Shown here piece after piece: positions 28,701-34,595 of a DNA stretch of 64,000 nt. Source of the DNA: Cyclobacterium xiamenense (lineage in GTDB: Bacteria > Bacteroidota > Bacteroidia > Cytophagales > Cyclobacteriaceae); contig NZ_WIOK01000022.1 in assembly GCF_009467825.1 (NCBI RefSeq), forward strand, positions 1 to 64,000, read 5' to 3'. Each line of letters starts with the position of its first letter. Position 1 is the stretch's first letter. The notes beneath the pieces were generated by a model. That model worked only from the letters and a program-made list of their open reading frames with translations, was not told where the DNA came from and searched no databases. The position numbers were made by a program, and so were the translations under genes.

Positions 28701-28938
28701 CATTCAATGCCACGCTGCCCATAAATCCATCGTTTTGGGTGGCTTTTATCCCGGAGTTGACCGTGGCACTGGAGGTTTTTGTGACAGAAAATCGCAGACC
28801 GCTGTTGTCATAGGTCTCTCCAAACGTTCCTATGTAATTGGTAATTTCATTGAATGTTACCGTCGTTTGTGCCTTTACTAGCTGGCAACCAAAAAAAGAT
28901 AAGGTTAGAACAAGCAGGTGCTTTAAAAGTGTCTTCAT
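19729..28938 (-). CDS. Giant T9SS type B repeat surface protein (MBG-repeat adhesin)
   Basis: The 3069-residue protein starts with a signal peptide (MKTLLKHLLVLTLSFFGCQLVKAQ), which sets the start at 28938. Approximate order: an N-terminal beta domain (25-210); two copies of a SVSFTVNFSK/SSIDFSVLFDE Ig-like unit each followed by a domain ending VDEVEF-like and FDFC (210-720); cadherin-like and RTX-adhesin-like modules with SDADGD and VTAVNDAPEL (780-1180); a fibronectin-like unit (TLYYVRAFATNTAGTAF); a YDG-type domain (KTYDGTVQAV); fifteen 79-residue MBG repeats (about 1386-2570); HYR-like domains with DTTAPVIESVP; and a C-terminal gliding/T9SS type B sorting domain (VPNTFTPNGDGFND ... GTYFWVISLDE). 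It is a likely SprB-type adhesin paired with the adjacent PorP/SprF gene. No enzymatic domain is seen. Confidence 0.92.
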   Translation of the reverse strand: MKTLLKHLLVLTLSFFGCQLVKAQTTVTFNEITNYIGTFGETYDNSGLRFSVTKTSSATVNSGIKATQNDGFMGSVALNDSNLNPNGIQQWSIRKTDGSSFQFISIFLQEGGVGASTSGTIRAYKAGNPIGAAKAIDFNSATNGLKTFDNDPDFYDVDEVRINAEDIYFFLDQVTTGSPFSPLDEDPPVVTGISVNGAPPTTATTVSFTVNFSKIALNVSLDDFLLTTSGTTGTLSAISGSGNSYQVTATGISGEGFIRLDLKGGTNITNADNTGGVPAFTTGNTHTVSSCFTEALESAPDGSTTFSSNGLSFSLGTGLEVESRLGFGAGNSNRFIKNTDNPGSFSISSSSLFTLNTIDLFLSDLSNGDNPTGSGTLTVTGKKNGVAVFTILKTTGFPVDATLNGGFFTLDFSTDGTTNFRNTNVDEVEFTIADGFQQLLIDNINFCAAVPDTDTAAPAVQRILVDGSPSSTASSIDFSVLFDENAFNLSLDDFSLVTTGSATGTLNQLTGSGSSYQVTVTGISGEGSLQLRLKSGTDVSDALGNTGPLEYVNGQIHLVGACFSESFEDETDGAVSFSGNGKTFGLSGNWAVKNRIGFGANGSAKFLESSGNGPYTVQVSGTPVTLSKIGLYLSSFASGVTPTNDGSLTVTGKLDGTTVYTIQKNTGFPTSFGSTGGFFSLDFSTDGASDYSGNFVDELVLEVGGSFAYLALDNFDFCLDTEAPTGYSVTIDQAEIGASNQDQIGFTFAGAEVGTNYSFSFASSGGGTPVTGSGTIGSTTEQVSGIDLTSLPNGLVVLTVSLTDLSGNTGADATAQVTKFINTVPEVSPDPLTAPAYLENAANVLIAESIVASDADGDQLVRAAIRFEGSGKITGDELSLGDPSPFTLQEVDDNTLELTGTSTAAALTDILRGLAFRSTSDDPTLGGTETERIVSIVVEDANGGLSVLANGTNNLSIPVTAVNDAPELALPANETTVSDQALTFSNAGGNEIAVSDPDAGANALLVELSVSNGSLDLAMTTGLTFLTGTGAGDSSMEFTGNLTDINNALDGLVFTSTSGFVGEAMLSIQVDDQGNTGTGGSLLATNDLSIQVNAPNAPPVASGVTASGTTAVGESLTGAYTYSDTENDTETGSTFQWWQADDALGSNETPITGENGQVLNLLSGYLGHFISFEVTPSDGNNAGTPVKSAYLGPVFALPVVTTTTPASIAFDAASLGGEVENDQFSSVTERGIVLNTSGNPDLTDQKVSMGTGTGVFSSTVSGLDPNTLYYVRAFATNTAGTAFGTETSFTTEKQELTLGGTFQATGKTYDGTVQAVLLSNNLELLSPQTGDDVQLTDLVVAFATAQSGASKPVSIVSAALSGADADKYTLTLSGAPTGSANINPKPLSIDATEGLSKTYGSVDPTFTFVSSGFVTGEDETLVTGALSREPGENVGSYALTLGDLSAGGNYTLDFTPADFTINQQTLSITADAAQSKTYGESDPTFAFSSSGFVNGEDESILTGALSREPGEDVGSYALNLGDLSAGGNYTLDFTPADFVVTQQTLSISANAGQSKTYGQADPTFAFSSSGFVNGEDESILTGALSREPGEDVGSYALTLGDLSAGGNYTLDFTPADFSINQQTLSISANAGQSKTYGQADPTFAFSSNGFVNGEDESILTGALSREPGEDVGSYALTLGDLSAGGNYTLDFTPADFVVTQQTLSISANAGQSKTYGQADPTFAFSSSGFVNGEDESILTGALSREPGEDVGSYALTLGDLSAGGNYTLDFTPADFSINQQTLSISANAGQSKTYGQADPTFAFSSSGFVNGEDESILTGALSREPGENVGSYALTLGDLSAGGNYTLDFTPADFVVTQQTLSIIADNGQSKTYGQADPTFAFSSSGFVNGEDESILTGALSREPGEDVGSYALNLGDLSAGGNYTLDFTPADFVVTQQTLSISANAGQSKTYGQADPTFAFSSSGFVNGEDESILTGALSREPGEDVGSYALNLGDLSAGGNYTLDFTPADFVVTQQTLSIIANPGQSKTYGQADPTFAFSSSGFVNGEDESILTGALSREPGEDVGSYALTLGDLSAGGNYTVDFTPANFSINQQTLSISANAGQSKTYGQADPTFAFSSSGFVNGEDESILTGALSREPGENVGSYALTLGDLSAGGNYTVDFTPANFSINQQTLSITADAAQSKTYGQADPTFAFSSSGFVNGEDESILTGALSREPGEDVGSYALNLGDLSAGGNYTLDFTPADFVVTQQTLSISANAGQSKTYGQADPTFAFSSSGFVNGEDESILTGALSREPGEDVGSYALNLGDLSAGGNYTLDFTPADFVVTQQTLSIIADTGQSKTYGQADPTFAFSSSGFVNGEDESILTGALSREPGENVGSYALTLGDLSAGGNYTVDFTPANFSINQQTLSISANAGQSKTYGQADPTFAFSSSGFVNGEDESILTGALSREPGEDVGSYALNLGDLSASGNYTLDFTPADFTINQQTLSITADAAQSKTYGQADPTFAFSSSGFVNGEDESILTGALSREPGEDVGSYALTLGDLSAGGNYVFSLAESQFQILPKTKNGTLVLDANGMGLLEPSLLLDQPLSAGQTVILETSNFTCTNLGTQEIDVTIRNPNGQLFSSTAMLRVEDQTAPVPITSDLPLLQSECSIESLEPPTALDNCGGIVTGTADLELPIPASTVITWTFTDRTGNSSTQLQEVIIEDTTAPVIESVPTDETIYLNGTYVLPDFTEIAVARDNCELSQFVQLPAAGTQYTDSETIRIQLIATDAEGNESKVEFERRLLNLNLIEIEDPALLSIAWNSPLESVVFPETIQAQLSNGEMVDLPVHWTLPVLDTKIAGLYQYFGVLELGEIQNPDQLEPILSILVTDKALPQEITLTSDAFEADSDPGTSIGTLNTLDPADDVHAYSLIPSSGDNQYFGISGTELFWNSREALPGKSTFTVEISSTDRAGNTLTQTFTLRRNRMELEAISVPNTFTPNGDGFNDDWGIDDLRYYQGAKVAVYERSGKRVFYTESPDIRWDGTYLGKKLPTGTYFWVISLDETNETRRGVLTIFND
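21229..24783 (-). repeat. Fifteen tandem 237-bp coding repeats
   Basis: The array encodes fifteen copies of a 79-residue unit (core SKTYGQADPTFAF, SGFVNGEDESILTGALSREPGE, GSYAL, GDLSAGGNYT). Inner copies are nearly identical at DNA level, including synonymous sites, whereas the first copy (SKTYGSVDPTF, VTGEDETLV) and the end of the last (YVFSLAESQF) are diverged. Variant positions (ANAGQ/ADAAQ/ADNGQ/ADTGQ/ANPGQ; DVG/NVG; TLG/NLG; LDF/VDF; VVTQQ/SINQQ/TINQQ) allow single units to be told apart. The spacing of 237 bp is exact between successive CCCGTAGG motifs (for example 21421 and 21658). Confidence 0.95.
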
Positions 28939-28966
28939 GGTCGTAAAAAGAATAATTGTTCGTTCG

Positions 28967-29001
28967 AAAAAGAATTCCCCGAAAAAACGATCGGGGAATT
29001 C
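28967..29001 (-). terminator. Intrinsic terminator after tail-collar gene
   Basis: A perfect ten-base stem, GAATTCCCCG (28972-28981) with CGGGGAATTC (28992-29001), encloses a ten-base loop. On the minus strand it is followed by T5 (A at 28967-28971). It lies between the tail-collar gene and the start of the giant surface-protein gene, so these two are probably separate or attenuated transcription units. Confidence 0.8.
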
Positions 29002-29014
29002 TCTCAAGCATTTT

Positions 29015-29557
29015 CTAGCTTCGGGAAGGGTAGATTCCCTGGGTACAGATGATGAAATTTATCCCGGTAAAGGGAGGCGTATGGTCAAATGGCTGGCTTT
29101 GTCCTGCCACACCAATGGCTTGTGGACTCATGGTGGTGTTGGCGCCGCTGTCGTATGCGTTTACTGCTACGGGTGGATTGGATCGGTCTATTTGAACCTC
29201 GCTTAACGCAGGAAAGGCGTTTTGAGGACTATTGGTATTTCCTGCGGCACTGTTGGCAACAAGGGGATGATTGTGTGCGGGCATATTTGCGACCGAAAGG
29301 GTAGTGCTCTCCCGACCCGCCATTTCTCCGAGGGTCCGAGTTGAAAGTCCGGTTCCCTGACCCGGCCCCATGGGTACGCGCCCTCGGAGGTCCGGTAAAG
29401 CGAAGGTATTTCGGCCATCTCCACCATAGGTCGTACCCAGGATCGAGAAGAGGGCCGAATTTTGGCTGATGGATAAAAGTTGACCATTGCAGAGGGCATA
29501 CCCCCTGGGAGCGAAGTTACCGGCGAACATTTTGATTGTGCCCATTAGTTCTTCCAT
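29015..29557 (-). CDS. Phage tail collar domain (Mdp-like) protein
   Basis: The 180-residue product starts with MGTIKMFAGNFAPRGYALCNGQLL, continues SISQNSALFSILGTTYGGDGRNTFALPDLRGRVP, and ends FTGINFIICTQGIYP. This is the full tail-collar / microcystin-dependent-protein pattern. No signal peptide is present. Such proteins derive from phage tail fibres and occur as free-standing genes in many Bacteroidota, often near secreted or toxin genes, without an agreed role. It is upstream of the giant adhesin on the same strand but separated by a terminator. No other phage genes are nearby. Confidence 0.9.
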   Translation of the reverse strand: MEELMGTIKMFAGNFAPRGYALCNGQLLSISQNSALFSILGTTYGGDGRNTFALPDLRGRVPMGPGQGTGLSTRTLGEMAGRESTTLSVANMPAHNHPLVANSAAGNTNSPQNAFPALSEVQIDRSNPPVAVNAYDSGANTTMSPQAIGVAGQSQPFDHTPPFTGINFIICTQGIYPSRS

Positions 29558-30150
29558 GATTCTAAATTGAGTTTTGGTTGATGATTGAAATAAAATTTGA
29601 ATAAATACCGTGAATTAGAAAGTAAATGAACGGTAACCAAAGGTAAATTAAAATAATAATATTTCTAGTCGATGAATTCGCTATATTTCAATAGTTTACG
29701 TTACTATACATGAAAAAGCTTTTTATATAAATTAAAACGCTTGATATACTGAAAAAAATTTAAATAATTCATTTTAATCGTGAATTTAAGGTAGCCGTTG
29801 TCTATAAGTTTTGCCAATTCAAACGTTGGCAGAATAAAATAAGTATTGAAAAAATTTAATGTAGGCAAATATGGATTTCTCTCCTTCCAGCCTTCTGCTG
29901 GAGTTCTTTTTGCGAAAGAGCAGGGTCTGCTCGACGCATAATTCGCACCCGTATTGAGTAGAAGTATGTTTGCTAGGATCGAATTCCTTGTAAATGACAA
30001 ACCTTTTGCAGATTTTTGAAAAGGCCAAATACAGGCAAGGGTTGCAGCAATAAAGGCATGGAATCGCATGTAAGGAATAAACTATGGCACTAAATCGGGC
30101 GTGCCTGAGGCAGACAGGCATAGGGTCATTAAAAAGCAAGGTAAAATTCT
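29558..30150. other. AT-rich intergenic region, no supported gene
   Basis: The first 300 bases are strongly AT-rich. Minus-strand open frames at 29704-30069 and 29819-30139 overlap each other, show no recognisable domain or signal peptide, and have odd composition; I do not accept them as genes. A short palindrome TGCCTG-AGGCAGA-CAGGCA lies at 30102-30120. The promoters of the tail-collar gene (left) and the cyclophilin gene (right) must lie here, but no perfect TAnnTTTG box was seen. Confidence 0.5.
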
Positions 30151-30759
30151 ATGAAAAATACGAACGGTGTAAAATCTGGAATTGCATCAAAAGCGGCGCT
30201 GTTGCTGGTAGTGGTGTTGGCTTTGGTTCGGGTTGGCTTTTGCCAGGATTCTCTACATGTCGTCGTCCATACGGAATTGGGCGAAATTCAAATCGAGCTT
30301 TTTCCGGATTGCGCTCCGATTACGGTGGCCAATTTTATGGCATATGTAGCTTCCGATGCCTATACTTACTCCCATTTTTTTAGGGTGTGCAACGCGAGAA
30401 ATGAAGCTGAACGGGAAATTCGTATCGAAGTGATTCAGGGAGGAGACATACCCGATAGTCTGCTTCGCGTTCCTATTCAGTTAGAGACCACGAAACAGAC
30501 CGGACTTTTACACAAAGATGGAACCGTTTCCATGGCCCGGTCCGAACCGAACAGCGCACAGAGTTCGTTTTTTATATGCATTGGCGATCAGCCGGAATTG
30601 GATTTTGGCGGAAAAAGAAATCCGGATGGCCAGGGATTTGCGGCCTTTGGAAAGGTAATTCGCGGGATGGACGTGGTACAACGCATCCAACAACTCCCCG
30701 ACCAGGACCAATACTTGCTGGATCCCGTAGCAATTCGTTCGATTAAACGTCTGGAATAG
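30151..30759 (+). CDS. Secreted cyclophilin-type peptidyl-prolyl isomerase
   Basis: The 202-residue protein has a signal peptide (ALLLVVVLALVRVGFC, residues 16-31) and a cyclophilin domain: TELGEIQIELFPDCAPITVANFMAYV, HFFRV, VIQGGDIP, GTVSMAR, NSAQSSFFICIG, and FAAFGKVIRGMDVV. The active-site Arg of the usual FHRV is present in a shifted form (HFFRV), and the Gln/Phe pair is QSSFFI. It probably acts on periplasmic or exported proteins. A Cys at the signal-peptide end (FCQ) could be a lipobox-like site but lacks the usual preceding residues. Confidence 0.93.
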   Translation: MKNTNGVKSGIASKAALLLVVVLALVRVGFCQDSLHVVVHTELGEIQIELFPDCAPITVANFMAYVASDAYTYSHFFRVCNARNEAEREIRIEVIQGGDIPDSLLRVPIQLETTKQTGLLHKDGTVSMARSEPNSAQSSFFICIGDQPELDFGGKRNPDGQGFAAFGKVIRGMDVVQRIQQLPDQDQYLLDPVAIRSIKRLE

Positions 30760-30785
30760 GGGAAGGTGTACCCTTACCGGGTAGC

Positions 30786-31568
30786 TTATTTTGCCGTCCA
30801 TCCTCCATCCACCGTGAGCATGCTACCGGTGGTGTAGCTGGCTGCATCGCTGGCCAAATACAGGGCGGCACCCTGTATTTCCTTTAGCTCGCCCCAGCGT
30901 CCAAGGGCCGTAGCGCCGATGATAAAATCCCGGGTCGCCGGATCATCCGCTACGGGTATATTCATTTCGGTTAAGAAGGGCCCCGGGCAAATGGCATTTA
31001 CAAGGATGCCAAAAGGAGCCAGTTCGATGGCCAGGGCCCGGGTCATTTGCACGACTGCCCCTTTGCTAGCCGTGTAGGGCGTACGGTTTGCAAGACCTAC
31101 CAAGCCCAGGGTGCTCGCCAGATTGATGATCTTTCCGGATTTTCGCGCTTTCATCGAGGGGATAACGGCCTTGTTGCACAGCCAGGTGCCGGTTACGTTG
31201 ACGGACTGTACCTGATTGAAGGATTCCAGGCTAAGTTCGTCAATGGCCCCGCGAATGTTGATTCCTGCGCTGTTGATCAACACATCGATCTGGCCAAAAT
31301 GCTCCAGCGCATAGGCAGCCATGGCCTCGGTTTCTTCTTCTTTGCTAATATCCGCCGCAAAGGAAAGGGCCCGTATGCCAAACGCTTCGGATAAGACAGC
31401 TGCGGCTTTTTCTCCATCAGCTGCATTCCGGTTGACCAACAGAACATCTGCCCCAGCCGAAGCCAGCCCGGCTGCCATGGCCAGGCCCAATCCCTTTGAG
31501 CCTCCAGTAACGATGGCTTTTCTGTTGCTTAAATCAAAAAGTTTGATTCCTGGTAGTCTGTCTTTCAT
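30786..31568 (-). CDS. Short-chain dehydrogenase/reductase
   Basis: A 260-residue classical SDR. The NAD(P) site is VTGGSKGLGLAMA (residues 18-30), the structural motif is NSAGI, the catalytic Ser lies in NLASTLG, and the Tyr/Lys pair is YTASKG. The C-terminus (ASDAASYTTGSMLTVDGGW) is typical. The sequence is closest in style to gluconate 5-dehydrogenase / 3-oxoacyl-ACP reductase-like sugar or polyol dehydrogenases. Substrate cannot be set. It lies 62 bases downstream of the epimerase-like gene on the same strand, so the two may form an operon. Confidence 0.92.
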   Translation of the reverse strand: MKDRLPGIKLFDLSNRKAIVTGGSKGLGLAMAAGLASAGADVLLVNRNAADGEKAAAVLSEAFGIRALSFAADISKEEETEAMAAYALEHFGQIDVLINSAGINIRGAIDELSLESFNQVQSVNVTGTWLCNKAVIPSMKARKSGKIINLASTLGLVGLANRTPYTASKGAVVQMTRALAIELAPFGILVNAICPGPFLTEMNIPVADDPATRDFIIGATALGRWGELKEIQGAALYLASDAASYTTGSMLTVDGGWTAK

Positions 31569-31630
31569 AACGAAGGGGGTAACGAGTGAATGGTAGGGAA
31601 AGAGGTGCCTTCTTGCACCTTGCGGTTGGA

Positions 31631-32557
31631 TTAATCCCTGTCGAGGCAGGCCTCCAAACCGGCTTCGATGGAAGTAGGTTGCAATCCGTATGCGGATTCA
31701 ATTTTGCTGCTGTCGAAACAATAATCTTCATCGAGCTGGTACCTAAGTTCCTTGATTTCCTGCATCAGTGGCATAAATAGGGCCAGCAACCCGATGGCCC
31801 AGGCGGGTAGCACCTGAATTTTATCGGGTTGATCCAACTTCGACCCCAGAAATGTAGCAATTGTCTGCGCAGAGGGGTAGGCCTTGGCGGTAGGCAGGTG
31901 CCATATCTGATTCCAGGCATCTTCCTGTACTGCGAGAAAAGCAGTCGCTTCTACCGCGTCGGGAATAAAGGTAAAGGAGTGTTTTTTGTCCTTGTTGTAC
32001 ATCCATTGAGGCTGTTTGCCCTTTTTCATGCGGTTAATAATGGTTTCGTGTACCATACTGGATGTTGCTCCCGGCCCGTAAAAATCGGCTGCACGAACGA
32101 TCATGGCCGTTAGTTGCCCCTGGGCGATTTCATCCAAAATCAATTGGGCAATGGCCGCCCGCACAGCCCCTTTTCTGCTTTTCGGTCGGATAGGCGTAGC
32201 TTCATGCAAGGCGCCCACCTCGGCGGGGTCGTAGGCATACATGTTGTCAAAGAAAACCAATCTGGATCCATGGGTTTTGCAGGCTGCAATCACGTTTTTC
32301 ATGATTATTGGCCATTGCTGTTCCCAAACTTTTGCCCGGTAGGTGATCCCGGCTACCAGGTAGGTAATGGTAGAGCCCTTTACCGCTTCGTTCACCTCGC
32401 CAGCCTCCAATAAATCGGCTGTAATCAACGCTTCCTTGCCAGTAATTGGCTTGGGATGCCGGCTTACCAGGCGGACCGAAAGGGAGGATTCTGCCAGCTT
32501 ACTGGTCAGACCGGTACCAATATTGCCACCGGCTCCTAAAATCGTATGTACCTTCAT
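31631..32557 (-). CDS. NAD-dependent epimerase/dehydratase family protein
   Basis: A 308-residue extended-SDR-like protein with ILGAGGNIGTGL at the N-terminus (Rossmann GxGGxxG), YLVAGI, FFDNMYAY, and VRAADFYGPGATSS. The usual YxxxK of epimerases is not evident at the expected place (the segment is SRKGAVRAAIAQ), so it belongs with the atypical NAD-binding relatives rather than true sugar epimerases. A hydrophobic stretch (WAIGLLALFMPLM) occurs near residue 255. It is divergent from the DUF1080 gene and upstream of the SDR gene. Confidence 0.88.
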   Translation of the reverse strand: MKVHTILGAGGNIGTGLTSKLAESSLSVRLVSRHPKPITGKEALITADLLEAGEVNEAVKGSTITYLVAGITYRAKVWEQQWPIIMKNVIAACKTHGSRLVFFDNMYAYDPAEVGALHEATPIRPKSRKGAVRAAIAQLILDEIAQGQLTAMIVRAADFYGPGATSSMVHETIINRMKKGKQPQWMYNKDKKHSFTFIPDAVEATAFLAVQEDAWNQIWHLPTAKAYPSAQTIATFLGSKLDQPDKIQVLPAWAIGLLALFMPLMQEIKELRYQLDEDYCFDSSKIESAYGLQPTSIEAGLEACLDRD

Positions 32558-32686
32558 TGTGCTTTTTTAACGGTATGTTGACAAAATAAATAAAATTACC
32601 GGTAAACCAATGAAATTGGGCCAAATCGAGCACTATCGGGCATTTTCAAAAAAGCACATTGGGTTATTTTTTTCCAATAAAAAAGC

Positions 32687-32694
32687 TACTTTTG
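32687..32694 (+). promoter_or_regulatory. Bacteroidota -7 promoter box (TACTTTTG)
   Basis: A perfect TAnnTTTG lies 42 bases before the start codon at 32737. The nearest upstream TTG (32659) is 25 bases away, longer than the usual 19-21, so the -33 box is weak. It would start the DUF1080/cytochrome unit. Confidence 0.45.
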
Positions 32695-32736
32695 TCGCCT
32701 GTATATTCGTATCACGTTGGTTTTAATCCATACGCT

Positions 32737-34575
32737 ATGGCCCATTTCCGAAGCATTCGTTCCATGATCGGTGGAATAGTATTATTCCTTTTTCTCGTTC
32801 CTTCGGCATTCAATGCAGCCGCTCAGGACACCGTTTCCTTTACCGATCTCGAGGCTTTTGAAAAACCCGGCAAAACCTGGCAGGTAGCGGGCGATGTCAT
32901 CGCAGACCTATCAGAAAAAGGAAGACTGGATATCATCGATGGATTCGGCGTATTGGTGAATCTCCCCACGGATAAAGATAACGGACGGGATTTGTTCACG
33001 CGAGCGACCTATGGGGACCTGGACCTCGAAGTAGAGTACCTGGTGGCTAGTGGCGCCAATTCGGGAATTTACCTACAGGGAATGTACGAGATCCAAATCC
33101 TTGATAGCTGGGGTGTAACTACGCCACGCGCCGCTGACAATGGAGGCATTTACGAGCGCTGGGACGAGCGCCAACCGGAAGGTCAAAAAGGCTATCAGGG
33201 ATATGCACCCCGGCAGAACGCCAGTAAGGCGCCCGGGTTGTGGCAAACGCTTTCGGTATCCTTCCGGGCGCCCAGATTTGATGCCGCTGGAAAGAAGATA
33301 GAAAATGCCCGGATTTTATTTGTGAGATTAAATGGGGTGACCATACACGAGGACGTGGAGCTTTTCGGGCCAACCCGGGGAGCCATGGCTGCGGAGGAAG
33401 TGAGCCGTGGCCCCCTGCGCATACAGGGAGATCATGGTGCGGTGGCATTTCGCAACCTTCGGATAACCGCTTTTGATAACCCAGCTCCTGAACTACGTGA
33501 TCTGTCCTATGCGATGTATCGCGGAAAGTTTGACGCGGCACCTGATTTTACCGCATTGCAGGCAACTAAATCCGGTAGTTTGAAAGCACTTACGGCCTCA
33601 ATGGCTGGCGATGCAGGTCAGTTTGTGATTCGATACCGGGGCCAGTTGGACGTGCAAACGGCAGGAAACTACTCCTTTCAGTTCAATTTTCCAGGAGGAA
33701 GCGGAAACGTGTCCATCAACGGAAAAGAAGTAGGTACTTCCGGCGGAGCAAATCTTTCGGCGGAGATGTATCTGGAGGCAGGAAGGCATGCATTTGACCT
33801 GGCTTATCTCAAAGTTCAGGATTGGGTGGCGGCCCATTTGGGTGCAGAAATTGCCGGTCCGGGCATCCGTCCGGTGACGCTCTCGGATCAGTCACTTTTG
33901 GGAACAAGGGGCCCGGACCCCATACTGGTGGATCCCAACGAGCGGCCGGTCCTGCGAAGTTTCATGGATATACCGGGTAGCTACCGGGTCACCCATGCCG
34001 TATCCGTAGGCTCGCCGCAGCAGGTGAATTATACCTACGACATGGATCACGGAAGCCTGGTGCAGGTTTGGACCGGTGGGTTTCTAAATGCGACCCCTAT
34101 GTGGCACAGCCGGGGTGACGGTTCTTCCCGACCGATGGGCGTAGTCGTCCACCTGGGTACACCCGCCCTGAGTCTGGCGCGGTTAGGTTCTCTCGCGGAA
34201 GCATGGCCTTCCGATACACTGGGAAGTAAGTTTCGTACAAACGGATACCGGGTAGGTACCGAGGCCCATGATTTGCAATTTTTGTACGAAGCGTTTGGCC
34301 TGCAGGTGGAAGATTCGCTGGAGCCGTTAGAGGACCGGAAAGGCATTCGACGAATCCTGCACTTGACCGGGTCGCTCGAAAACACGTACCTCCGCCTGGC
34401 CGTTGCCGACCAAATCACCGATCTCGGAAAAGGCTTATTTCTGGTTGGAGACAAGGCGTATTACCTGAAGCTTGGCGGAGATAGCGCATTGCTTCCTGCA
34501 ATACGTAGCAGTGAAGGGCAGCAGGAATTATTGATTCCGGCGAAGGAAAACATCGCGTATAGTTTATGGTTTTGA
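32737..34575 (+). CDS. Secreted DUF1080 (3-keto-disaccharide hydrolase-like) protein with PA14-like domain
   Basis: The 612-residue protein has a signal peptide (GIVLFLFLVPSAFNAAAQ), then a DUF1080 lectin-like fold (33-245) with ATYGDLDLEVEYLVASGANSG, YEIQILDSWG, GGIYERW and RGPLRIQGDHGAVAFRNLRI. A PA14-like carbohydrate-binding segment follows (255-400; FVIRYRGQLDVQTAGNYSF, GSGNVSINGKEVG), and then a C-terminal domain of unknown type (430-612). DUF1080 includes enzymes acting on 3-keto-glycosides, made by oxidation of a sugar, so a neighbouring redox protein fits. The start was taken from the signal peptide. It overlaps or abuts the cytochrome gene that follows. Confidence 0.88.
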   Translation: MAHFRSIRSMIGGIVLFLFLVPSAFNAAAQDTVSFTDLEAFEKPGKTWQVAGDVIADLSEKGRLDIIDGFGVLVNLPTDKDNGRDLFTRATYGDLDLEVEYLVASGANSGIYLQGMYEIQILDSWGVTTPRAADNGGIYERWDERQPEGQKGYQGYAPRQNASKAPGLWQTLSVSFRAPRFDAAGKKIENARILFVRLNGVTIHEDVELFGPTRGAMAAEEVSRGPLRIQGDHGAVAFRNLRITAFDNPAPELRDLSYAMYRGKFDAAPDFTALQATKSGSLKALTASMAGDAGQFVIRYRGQLDVQTAGNYSFQFNFPGGSGNVSINGKEVGTSGGANLSAEMYLEAGRHAFDLAYLKVQDWVAAHLGAEIAGPGIRPVTLSDQSLLGTRGPDPILVDPNERPVLRSFMDIPGSYRVTHAVSVGSPQQVNYTYDMDHGSLVQVWTGGFLNATPMWHSRGDGSSRPMGVVVHLGTPALSLARLGSLAEAWPSDTLGSKFRTNGYRVGTEAHDLQFLYEAFGLQVEDSLEPLEDRKGIRRILHLTGSLENTYLRLAVADQITDLGKGLFLVGDKAYYLKLGGDSALLPAIRSSEGQQELLIPAKENIAYSLWF

Positions 34576-34595
34576 ATACGATGGTAACAAGTACG

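Noticed and set aside
471-29557. A prophage, suggested by the tail tube protein and the tail-collar protein
   Set aside because: The two genes are 28 kb apart with housekeeping genes between, and no integrase, capsid, terminase or lysis gene is present.
29704-30139. Two overlapping minus-strand open frames in an AT-rich spacer
   Set aside because: No signal peptide, domain or coherent composition; the region seems non-coding.
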